From Teichococcus aestuarii (GTDB lineage: Bacteria > Pseudomonadota > Alphaproteobacteria > Acetobacterales > Acetobacteraceae), in assembly GCF_003116135.1 (NCBI RefSeq), contig NZ_PDOA01000015.1:36782-100781 (forward strand): a DNA stretch of 64,000 nucleotides, given 5' to 3'. The notes under the pieces were generated by a model. It ran no database searches and was not told the origin of the DNA. It saw nothing but the letters and a program-made list of their open reading frames with translations. Below are positions 57,483 to 64,000 of the stretch, piece by piece. A program made the translations under genes and the position numbers. Numbering within the stretch: the stretch's first letter is position 1; the number at the start of each line of letters is the position of its first letter.

Positions 57483-58102
57483 CGTTTACCCTCGGAATAG
57501 CTCGTCCGCCGAATTGTGGGTTGGCGTCGGCGCGGTATGGCGGCGGAGGCAGCGGTCTCCGGCGCCAGCCTGGAAATGGTGCTGTGGCTGACGTTGTAGC
57601 TGCGGGCGATTTCACGCACTGGTTCCCCCTCGCCCTTCCGCCGAAGCGCTTCGCGGCGCTGATGCGCAGTGAGCTTGGGCCTGCGGCCCAGCTTGACGCC
57701 GCGAGCCTTCGCGCGATCACGGCCGTCCTTGGTTCTGGCTCGGATCAACTCGCGCTCGAATTCGGCTAGGCCACCGAGAACGGTCAGCATCAGACGGCCG
57801 TGTGGCGTCGTGGTGTCGGCCCAGGCGTCTCCCAGTGACCGAAAGCCGGCTCGGCGCTCCGAGATGACGGCCAGCGTGTTGAGAAGGTCCCGAGTCGATC
57901 GGGCCAAGCGATCCAGCCGCGTCACCATCAGAAGGTCGCCGGGCTCGAGTTGACGCAGGGTGCGCCGGAGCTGGGCACGTTCGCCGTCAGCACCGCTGGC
58001 AGTCTCCCGGAAGATCCGGTCCGCCCCGGCTTCGGCGAGCAGGCGCACCTGGCTGTCGACGCTCTGTCCGTCGGTGCTGACTCGCACATACCCATAGATC
58101 AT
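57479..58102 (-). CDS. Serine recombinase (resolvase/invertase family)
   Basis: 207-aa site-specific recombinase, first gene of operon A. The catalytic Ser9 is in YGYVRVSTDGQ, the conserved Arg patch is RLDRLARS, and the long helix has LAEFERELIRARTKDG. A C-terminal helix-turn-helix (GEPVREIARSYNVSHSTISRL) binds DNA. It has the size of Tn3-type resolvases and DNA invertases. Stop overlaps the methylase start (ATGA). Start ATG 58102 lacks a ribosome site and lies about 7 nt from a CATAAT hexamer, so the mRNA may be leaderless. The frame upstream to 58312 is rejected. Confidence 0.92.
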   Translation of the reverse strand: MIYGYVRVSTDGQSVDSQVRLLAEAGADRIFRETASGADGERAQLRRTLRQLEPGDLLMVTRLDRLARSTRDLLNTLAVISERRAGFRSLGDAWADTTTPHGRLMLTVLGGLAEFERELIRARTKDGRDRAKARGVKLGRRPKLTAHQRREALRRKGEGEPVREIARSYNVSHSTISRLAPETAASAAIPRRRQPTIRRTSYSEGKR

Positions 58103-58108
58103 AGGGCG

Positions 58109-58134
58109 ATTATGCACCGGAATTATGCACCGGA
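58109..58134 (-). promoter_or_regulatory. tandem 13-bp direct repeat at the operon A promoter
   Basis: ATTATGCACCGGA occurs twice without a gap (58109-58121, 58122-58134). On the minus strand each copy ends in CATAAT, a 5/6 match to a -10 box. The proximal hexamer (58114-58109) ends 6 nt before the recombinase ATG, so transcription would start at or next to that codon. The -35 position reads TTTTCC, a weak match. The repeats could also be binding half-sites for the recombinase. Confidence 0.6.
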
Positions 58135-58283
58135 AAAGTTCAATCAGGCCAAGCGCCGACGGCTTGTGCAGAAAGCATGAATTGCGCACCGCACCGGGGG
58201 CCGCAAAAACAGTGAGGCTGACTGGCTGCTTAAACGGCGGCGTCCAGGCTATATGAGGCAGCCAACAATTGCGGCGAAAGCGA

Positions 58284-58583
58284 ATGACGAAAGAACCGAG
58301 CAAGCTACACATCCTCCTTCAGCGAGGGGTGCTGATCCTAGAGGACGTTGCGGCGTACGAGGGCCAGGGCCTGCCGCCGTCGATCCCACTGGATTACGTG
58401 CACTCCTGGCTCATCGAGGTCCGCGGATACCTTTTCGAGCATGACCTAGAGGCGCTGTGCTCCGAGATGGAGGTTGAGGTCTCCGGCAACCCCATCGGCG
58501 GCCTCCCGTCGAGGAGGAGCGAAGTCATCCACGCCCTCGTCAAGACGACGCACCTGCTGAAGATCCTGAAGTTGCGGGAGTGA
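58284..58583 (+). CDS. Small protein of unknown function
   Basis: 99 aa, divergent from the recombinase. Predicted all-helical, with a mixed hydrophobic and charged pattern (LHILLQRGVLILEDVAAYEGQG; HALVKTTHLLKILKLRE). No helix-turn-helix, metal or enzyme motif is visible, and I do not recognise it. A possible -10 TATATG (58250-58255) with a poor -35 TGCTTA 17 nt upstream lies before it. Its position, facing a restriction-like operon, is where small control proteins sit, but nothing in its sequence confirms that. The ribosome site is weak. Confidence 0.6.
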   Translation: MTKEPSKLHILLQRGVLILEDVAAYEGQGLPPSIPLDYVHSWLIEVRGYLFEHDLEALCSEMEVEVSGNPIGGLPSRRSEVIHALVKTTHLLKILKLRE

Positions 58584-58964
58584 CTCTCCGGACCCGGCTG
58601 GGCGGACGATGAAGGTTTTTTGCCCGCGCTTTCCCCGGCCGGGTTCCTCATGGTGACGTGATCCGCAGCAATGGAGGCCCACGCAACTCGCCACCATGAC
58701 CATCCTGACTGCACCGCACCCGGCGCCGACCCGGGGGACCACAGACCTTCCAGAAGCGGTACGCTTGGTCGTCCCGCCGCCAGAGTTCATCGCCCAGAAC
58801 GTCCGGAACTTCCGCTGCCTCAGGGGCTGGCGGGAACTCAGGATGCCGGCGGTGTGCTGATCCAGGCACCAGACCAGCGGGGCGCAGTGGGCCAATGTCC
58901 ACTCCCCGCCCTTATATGACGTTGCGTCTCAGTTCCGAGAGCACCCCCTAGTGCAATCCCGCGC
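58584..58964. other. gap with a possible gene remnant
   Basis: No full gene. A 54-codon frame on the + strand (58696-58860) encodes PPEFIAQNVRNFRCLRGW, which looks like the first helix of an XRE-type regulator, and then stops at once; a decayed or frameshifted repressor is possible but unproven. The small protein and operon B converge here. Confidence 0.35.
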
Positions 58965-60866
58965 TCATACGGACAGCGCGACATCACGCATGAGCGAAGC
59001 CGGTGCGTGCGTCACGATCTTCTCCAGCAACTCCCCATGCCCAATTACAACAACCCGCTGCTGTGCCCTGGTCAGAGCCGTGTAGAGCAGCGCCCGGTCC
59101 ATGAGCCGGTTTGGAACGAGCGGCACGATCACGGTGCCCCATTGCGATCCTTGCGCCTTGTGTGTGGAGATCGCGTAGGCAAGGTCGAGGCGTCCTGCGA
59201 ACTCGTCTCGGTCCAGATCGAATGTCCGCCCGTCAAGGCAGACCTCGAGTCGTCCTCCCTGGACGGAGAGGACTCTGCCCATGCTGCCGTTCCAGAGTTG
59301 GCGCTCGTAGTCGTTCTCAAGCCAGATCACCGGGTCATCGACGGCGAAGCGCCCCATCCGCGGTTTTCCATGGCTGTTGTACCGGTGGAAATGCGTGTTG
59401 ATCGCGTCGATTCCCGCTGGCCCGACGTATGTGGCGCCAACAATCTGCGTCTCCTCGTCTCGCAGGTCGTCCCGGATCCGCTCGATCTCGCTGATAATGT
59501 CGCTCTGGCAGCAGCCAATGAAGCTGCAGCCGAGCCTCCCGGCCTCGTAATCCGGCAGCGGTGGCACCTGCCCGGCGCGGATGGTGCGGCTCACTAAGGG
59601 GATACCGGTCGTCTCGTCCGCCCGCAGGATGCGGGTCAGCTCGACCTGCGGGATGCGAAGGCTCTCGACCAAGCGGTGCAGCGTGAGGCCGAACCCGATC
59701 GGGGGTAGCTGCGCAACGTCCCCCACAAGCAGCACGCGGGCGTCCTCATCGAGGTGGAACAGGAGACGGTAGAGCGTCGGCAGGTCCAGCATGCTCGCCT
59801 CATCGACCACGACGAGGGTGTGCGCGCCCGTCTCCGCCTCTCTCCGGGATGCTTGGCTGAGCCAGGAGGCGATCGTCTGCGCCGCCTGCTCGGTCGCATC
59901 CGACATCCGCTGCGCGGCCCGCCCGGCCAAGGCAAGCTGGTAAACATGGAGGCCGAAGCGGGAGGCCGCCCCGTGGATCGCCTTCAGGGTCGTGGTCTTC
60001 CCGACCCCCGCCCCGCCGGTGACGATCGAGAAGCGGCTGCGCAGGACCATGCGGACGGCCTCGGCCTGCTCGTCTGTCAGGGGGTATTCCGCACGGGTGT
60101 TGTAGAGGCCCAGGAAGGCTTCCACGGCTGGCGGAGATGTTTCTCTCTCCGCCAGGAGGTCTTTCTGCCGCTCAGGAGCCTCCAGTGCGGCCCTGATGCG
60201 CTCCTCGATGTACCGCTCCGCGTAAGCCGCTCCGGCGGGCTGGTAGCCGGCCGCGGCAGGGATGGCGGCCCCGTCCTCCACTGCGGCGCCCAGGGCCTGC
60301 CTAGCAGCTTCCTGCGAGGCGCCCAGGAGGCGTGCGGCGCGCTTCAGCAGCACCTCCTCCGGGGTGACGGTGTGCTTCTCATCGAGTCGCTCGTAGAGCG
60401 CCGCCTCTACGGCCCCAACCTGACGGCGCGGGTCGCCGGGCCCGAACCCCATTGCCCGGGCCATGTGGTCGACCTGCTTCCAGCTGCAGACCGTCAGGAG
60501 TCGAAAGGGGTTCTCCCGGACCTTGGCGACTGCCTCCTCGCCCCAGAAATCGACGGCCTTCCGGGCCAGGTGCCCGCCAATGCCGTTCTCGTCGAAGAAC
60601 ACTACCGTGTCGGTAATGGCGCGCTGGTTCGCCCAGGCGTCGCAGACGATCTCCGCCTGAGTCCGCGGCAGGATCTCGGCCAGAAGGTCAACGGCCCCGT
60701 CCCCGAGGATCCGGTACAGGTTCTCGCCAAAGGTATCCCAGAGGCGCTGGGCGGTGGCGGGGCCAATCCCCGCGAATTCCGGCCGCCCGGCCAGGAAGCG
60801 GACGACATGCTTCCCCTTCGGCAAGAGCTGCGGTTGGGGCGCCGCCCGCCCTCGCCAGTGGTTCAC
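58965..60866 (-). CDS. RecD2-like SF1B helicase
   Basis: 633-aa 5'-3' helicase-like protein, last gene of operon B. N-terminal helix-hairpin-helix-like region (FAGIGPATAQRLWDTFGENLY) as in YrrC/RecD2. Walker A is TGGAGVGKTTT (about 283-292); Walker B VVDEASML is near 350. GDVAQLPPIG, motif V-VI STHKAQGSQW and YTALTRAQQRVVV complete the motor. Unlike RecD of RecBCD it has no neighbouring recB or recC. GTG 60866 overlaps the preceding gene by 4 nt (GTGA). Confidence 0.88.
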   Translation of the reverse strand: MNHWRGRAAPQPQLLPKGKHVVRFLAGRPEFAGIGPATAQRLWDTFGENLYRILGDGAVDLLAEILPRTQAEIVCDAWANQRAITDTVVFFDENGIGGHLARKAVDFWGEEAVAKVRENPFRLLTVCSWKQVDHMARAMGFGPGDPRRQVGAVEAALYERLDEKHTVTPEEVLLKRAARLLGASQEAARQALGAAVEDGAAIPAAAGYQPAGAAYAERYIEERIRAALEAPERQKDLLAERETSPPAVEAFLGLYNTRAEYPLTDEQAEAVRMVLRSRFSIVTGGAGVGKTTTLKAIHGAASRFGLHVYQLALAGRAAQRMSDATEQAAQTIASWLSQASRREAETGAHTLVVVDEASMLDLPTLYRLLFHLDEDARVLLVGDVAQLPPIGFGLTLHRLVESLRIPQVELTRILRADETTGIPLVSRTIRAGQVPPLPDYEAGRLGCSFIGCCQSDIISEIERIRDDLRDEETQIVGATYVGPAGIDAINTHFHRYNSHGKPRMGRFAVDDPVIWLENDYERQLWNGSMGRVLSVQGGRLEVCLDGRTFDLDRDEFAGRLDLAYAISTHKAQGSQWGTVIVPLVPNRLMDRALLYTALTRAQQRVVVIGHGELLEKIVTHAPASLMRDVALSV

Positions 60867-61267
60867 GGTGCAACTCGACGGCCGGTCCCGGCGATGTGAT
60901 CGGCGATCGCCTCATAGCGGCGGAGGCGGCGGCGCAGCTCGTAGTTCTCGCTCCGAAGCGCGGCGAGCTGCTGCTCCAGTCGCATGATCGCCGCCCGGTC
61001 CGCTGTATTGCGCGGCTCCGGCTCCTCGGCCTCCGGCACGTCGATGCCCATTTCCTGGACAGCGGCTTCGAGGGTCGCGGCAAAGCGCGGGTTCTGCTGG
61101 AACGTCTCTCGCACGAAGCCGCATGCGCGGGAGATGGCGGTCTTATTAACCTTGCCTTGACGGCCGGGAAGCTTCAGCCCCGCAGCGCGCAGGCGCACGA
61201 TGTACTCTACAAGTTTGCTATGATTTTCCTCACTGATCTCGAGGAAGGACCGCTGCTTCCCAGTCAC
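60863..61267 (-). CDS. Small coiled-coil protein, operon B
   Basis: 134 aa, not recognised. The N-terminal half (KQRSFLEISEENHSKLVEYI, NKTAISRACGFVRETFQQNP) looks like a helical DNA-binding or tetramer domain. The C-terminal 45 residues form a leucine-zipper-like coiled coil (MRLEQQLAALRSENYELRRRL). GTG 61267 overlaps the upstream stop by 4 nt; an ATG at 61288 would add 7 residues. Probably an accessory protein of the recombinase. Confidence 0.75.
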   Translation of the reverse strand: MTGKQRSFLEISEENHSKLVEYIVRLRAAGLKLPGRQGKVNKTAISRACGFVRETFQQNPRFAATLEAAVQEMGIDVPEAEEPEPRNTADRAAIMRLEQQLAALRSENYELRRRLRRYEAIADHIAGTGRRVAP

Positions 61268-61728
61268 GCTTTCTTCCTCTTGCTCCAAAGGGCTCCGGTT
61301 ACTTGGTCGGTCCTGGGTAATTGGGCGTTCAACTGTTCCTCTGTCATTCCGAAGTTCCGGGCGTTGTACAGCCAGCAGACGAACTTGCCGCGGTACCGCT
61401 CGATGATCTGCTCGAGCGCCTGAACGCGCAGCTCGGCTGCCTCGGCCCGGCGCAGGGCCGCGGCAAACTCGGGCGGCACCTCGTCGGTTGCCACCTTCCC
61501 TTTCCGGAGGCTTTCCCGGATCGCCCGGTTACGGCGCTTGCGTGCTTGGTACGCGGCTTTGATCGCCTCATGGCCGTCGAGGGCCTGCCGGCTGTAGGAG
61601 CGGCCCAGGACGAGAGCCACTCGCCCCATCAAGAGCTCCCAGGTCAGCGGCCCCTCCCACACCTCCAGGAGGGCGCGGATTGTCTGGACGTCCCCGTCCG
61701 TCAGCCTCGGCTTGGAGTTCGGTGCCAT
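61264..61728 (-). CDS. Small basic protein, operon B
   Basis: 154 aa, not recognised. Rich in Arg/Lys with a short coiled coil (AAELRVQALEQIIERYRGKF) and a C terminus of WSKRKKA. The N-terminal part (LTDGDVQTIRALLEVWEGPLTWELLMGRVALVLGRSYSRQAL) may form a winged helix. ATG 61728 is 13 nt after the integrase stop, with AAGGAC as ribosome site. Likely a DNA-binding partner of the integrase. Confidence 0.75.
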   Translation of the reverse strand: MAPNSKPRLTDGDVQTIRALLEVWEGPLTWELLMGRVALVLGRSYSRQALDGHEAIKAAYQARKRRNRAIRESLRKGKVATDEVPPEFAAALRRAEAAELRVQALEQIIERYRGKFVCWLYNARNFGMTEEQLNAQLPRTDQVTGALWSKRKKA

Positions 61729-61741
61729 CGCGCGCTTGTCC

Positions 61742-63772
61742 TTACCCCCTCCGACCGCGGTCGCCGCGCAGCCGCATGGCCCGCTCGATCTCACTGTCCT
61801 GCCGATCCGCCGGGAGGGTCACGACCGTGCCGTCGGGAATGCCGATGTCATCGTGCTTGGCCAGCATGACGCGAAGGCGGCTCACCTTCCGCTCATGCTC
61901 CTGCACCCAGATGTCTGCACCGTAGTCTTCCTCGGCCATAGCTGCTGTGGCGGCGGCGAGTTGCATTTCGGTGACCCCGAGCAGCTTGGCGATCTCAATG
62001 CGATGTTGGGGGTCGCCTTTGATGAACCCGTTCTCCTCGCAGGTAATGCAGTCGCCATGGTTTTGGCATGGCTGCAGGGCGTAGTCATGGAAGCAGGCAC
62101 CGACTTCGGTCGCATGAGACGAGCCGATCTGCTCGCGGAGAAATTCTTCGCGTGAGATCAGTTCTCCCTCGGGGATGCTGTCGGCCGCCTCGAACACTGG
62201 GCCGATGCCTCCGGCTTTCCGCGCCATGTCCAAAAGATCGGCCTGGAACTCAGCCGCCGTTTGGTGATCGTAGTACTTGTTCTGTCCAGGGTCTCGACCA
62301 CTCCATAGCGCGATATCCTCTTGGCTCAGCCCCTTCTTGTGTCCGATATGGTTGTTCCAGTGCCGGAAGGCATGAGTCGTGAGCTTGATTTGAGAGCCGT
62401 CTTCCTCCGTGAATCCGTACTGCTGAAATACTGTCGAGTGCTCTGGAGTGCCGGAGAGCCACCGGTTAAATTGGTTGACGTCGATTGACTCGAACATTAC
62501 CCGCGACCCTCTGCCGCCGGTACCAGCCCGCAGCGCGCCTTGGCGAACGAGGATCAGCGCCTCATCGTACTGGTGGGTCCTGAGCCCGTTTTGATAGGGA
62601 AAGTCGCGGGGAAGCTGCGCCAGAACGGCGCGCTCCAGGTCAGCGAAACGGTATTCATGGCGTCCCCCGGCGCCGACGCGAGGCTCCAGCCCAACCCTTT
62701 TGGCCCACTGTATCCCGTTGGTCTGATTAGCAAGCTCGGCCACTTGGTCCGCGGTTAGCCACTCGACTTTGCGGAGGTGAGCGAGGTCAGCCGGCAGGTA
62801 AACCCGGTCCGGATTCCTGACATACCAAGCTGCGATCTCACGCGCCTCGGCACAGCGGACGCGCAGGCGCCGGATGGCCTCCTCCGCTTGGTCCACGGCG
62901 ATGTCGGGGATCCACTTGATCTGCGGCTTGTTGGCCTTTCCTGGGAACGCGCGCAGGCCGTAGGCTGGCACCTCGCGCTTGCCCTGCCGACGTTTTTCTG
63001 TGACCTCGCAGTCGGTGCGTAACTGAAGGACCTCCGAGGCGCGCCAGGGCGCGCAGATGCAGATCAAGCATACCGCGGACAGGAGTTCATCCCGCTGGTT
63101 CCTCGGTCGGCAGTAAACATGGGCAAGCACCTCGAATGCCCGCCTGCTGGGCAGCTTCTCGGCCCGGCGTCCCTCGAATTCAGCCCCGATACGCTCCCCC
63201 GGGTCTTGCGGCTTTGGGATGCCGTGGCGCCAAACGAAGCTCGAGGCAAGCAAGTGCTGCCGAAGACATAAATTGTATGCTAGCTCGATTGCCACACCGC
63301 GCTGGTACTTGACCGCAGGGGTGACGTCCCCGGTACCGATCTGCACGGCCTTGGTGAGCACGTCCGGGGCGAGGAGGTGGATCGACGGCTCCATGTTGAG
63401 CGCCCGAAAGGCCGCCTCGATGTGCCGAAGCGCCGAGAGCCGCGCCTGCAGCCGCTCGAACACTTTCGGCGCCGCCGAGTGGGCATAACGAATATAAGCC
63501 TTGGCGAAGTCGCGGAAAGCCGTCTGGAAGGGCGTGCCGGTCGCCTTGTCCCCGCGGCCCACCAGGGTTCCATGCTGGTAGAAATACAAACGGCTGGCCG
63601 CCCGCGGATTACCTTTGCGGACAAAGGCAGCCGAGACGTCCCAGGCGTCCGCCGACCAAGCGGCTGTCGGGATCAGATTGGTGAGCTGGCCCTGTGCGAG
63701 TGCGATGAATTCGGCAACCCGCTGTTCGGCGGTCAACTCCACCTTGGTGCGGAGCGCAACAACTTTCGTCAT
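61742..63772 (-). CDS. Large tyrosine-type site-specific recombinase
   Basis: 676 aa, first gene of operon B. Catalytic residues that fit the family: Arg244 (PWRASEVLQLR), H467-x-x-R470 (THAFRHW), Trp490 in the third-motif position and Tyr500 or Tyr501 (NKYYDHQ). The catalytic domain is broken by an insert of about 150 residues. After the Tyr there is a Cys/His cluster C560, H562, C569, H572, C575, C578 that could bind zinc. This is larger than phage integrases (about 400 aa) and recalls Tn554 TnpB-size enzymes. It stands 111 nt from the IS5 end, opposite in position to the small genes it precedes. Confidence 0.85.
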   Translation of the reverse strand: MTKVVALRTKVELTAEQRVAEFIALAQGQLTNLIPTAAWSADAWDVSAAFVRKGNPRAASRLYFYQHGTLVGRGDKATGTPFQTAFRDFAKAYIRYAHSAAPKVFERLQARLSALRHIEAAFRALNMEPSIHLLAPDVLTKAVQIGTGDVTPAVKYQRGVAIELAYNLCLRQHLLASSFVWRHGIPKPQDPGERIGAEFEGRRAEKLPSRRAFEVLAHVYCRPRNQRDELLSAVCLICICAPWRASEVLQLRTDCEVTEKRRQGKREVPAYGLRAFPGKANKPQIKWIPDIAVDQAEEAIRRLRVRCAEAREIAAWYVRNPDRVYLPADLAHLRKVEWLTADQVAELANQTNGIQWAKRVGLEPRVGAGGRHEYRFADLERAVLAQLPRDFPYQNGLRTHQYDEALILVRQGALRAGTGGRGSRVMFESIDVNQFNRWLSGTPEHSTVFQQYGFTEEDGSQIKLTTHAFRHWNNHIGHKKGLSQEDIALWSGRDPGQNKYYDHQTAAEFQADLLDMARKAGGIGPVFEAADSIPEGELISREEFLREQIGSSHATEVGACFHDYALQPCQNHGDCITCEENGFIKGDPQHRIEIAKLLGVTEMQLAAATAAMAEEDYGADIWVQEHERKVSRLRVMLAKHDDIGIPDGTVVTLPADRQDSEIERAMRLRGDRGRRG

Positions 63773-63882
63773 TTCTGGAACGCCTGGGCCTGGGAGTGCT
63801 GCTGTCGACAGAGCTGGACGACGCGTGTCACGGCTGCAATCGTCCTGTCGTTGATCGTGTAAATCTTGGGACTTAGAGGTTG

Positions 63883-64000
63883 TTATGGACCTGCGGCCAG
63901 TTGAGCCGCCTGCTTGAGCATGATGCAGGTGAAGGCGACGAGGTGGAGATTGGCAAGGGTGCTGGCGTAGCGCTCGTAGTCCTTCACCAGGCGGCGGAAG
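63883..64000 (-). mobile_element. IS5-family transposase, 3' end
   Basis: The last 38 codons of a transposase are visible. The read-out FRRLVKDYERYASTLANLHL, continuing to HLVAFTCIMLKQAAQLAAG and a TAA stop at 63885-63883, is the usual C terminus of IS5/IS1031-type transposases of Acetobacteraceae and relatives. The rest lies past the window edge. The left end of the element is probably within 63855-63880 (near CTTGGGACTTAGAGG), but the partner inverted repeat is not in view. It may bound operon B on the right. Confidence 0.85.

Noticed and set aside
58446..58895. 149-codon minus-strand frame between the small protein and operon B
   Set aside because: Overlaps the small protein on the other strand and reads as Cys/Arg-rich noise.

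Overview
The window is high-GC DNA from an alphaproteobacterium. The order ntrY-ntrX-dat-hfq-hflX, an NtrX without the GAFTGA loop, an SdhE-Mfd pair and an IS5-type transposase tail point to Rhodospirillales, most likely the Acetobacteraceae (Roseomonas-like). The genus is inference from gene order and composition; no rRNA is present.

Positions 1-50820 are ordinary chromosome. Left to right: (i) 1-6651, nitrogen/redox two-component genes, a D-amino-acid transaminase, Hfq and HflX; (ii) 6682-16588, a run of minus-strand housekeeping genes in two functional groups: tmk-holB-metG-tatD-MBL-mazG (nucleotide, replication, translation) and cell-envelope genes (D-Ala-D-Ala carboxypeptidase, RlpA, lytic transglycosylase, LpxR-type lipid A deacylase); (iii) a chemoreceptor, tRNA-Ser, and a divergent MFS/ArsR pair with a near-ideal palindrome between them; (iv) DNA repair genes mfd, sdhE and recG; (v) a four-gene ABC system of the GldA/GldF/GldG/DUF4340 type; (vi) Nudix, cupin, MsrP, and two glycosyltransferases; (vii) an exported protein of unknown function divergent from a GlxA-type regulator; (viii) tRNA-Lys, peptidyl-prolyl isomerase, coaD, gyrA; (ix) a complete fructose PTS operon fruB-fruK-fruA.

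Positions ~50821-64000 are accessory. After a palindrome-rich spacer come two tightly overlapped minus-strand operons. Operon A (58102 to 51453): serine recombinase, adenine-type DNA methyltransferase, SF2 helicase, GIY-YIG nuclease. Consecutive genes overlap by 4-8 nt, so the recombinase is part of the same translational unit as a restriction-modification-like set. Operon B (63772 to 58965): a large tyrosine recombinase with a Cys/His cluster, two small coiled-coil proteins and a RecD2-like helicase, again with 4-nt overlaps at its last two junctions. The window ends inside an IS5-family transposase. I could not match either operon to a named defence or mobile system. Operon A is my best candidate for an undescribed system: a methylase without a visible nuclease motif, paired with a stand-alone nuclease and translocase and headed by a recombinase that is probably leaderless.

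Two tRNA genes are present and no CRISPR array or rRNA was seen. All identifications come from motif reading; no database search was run.
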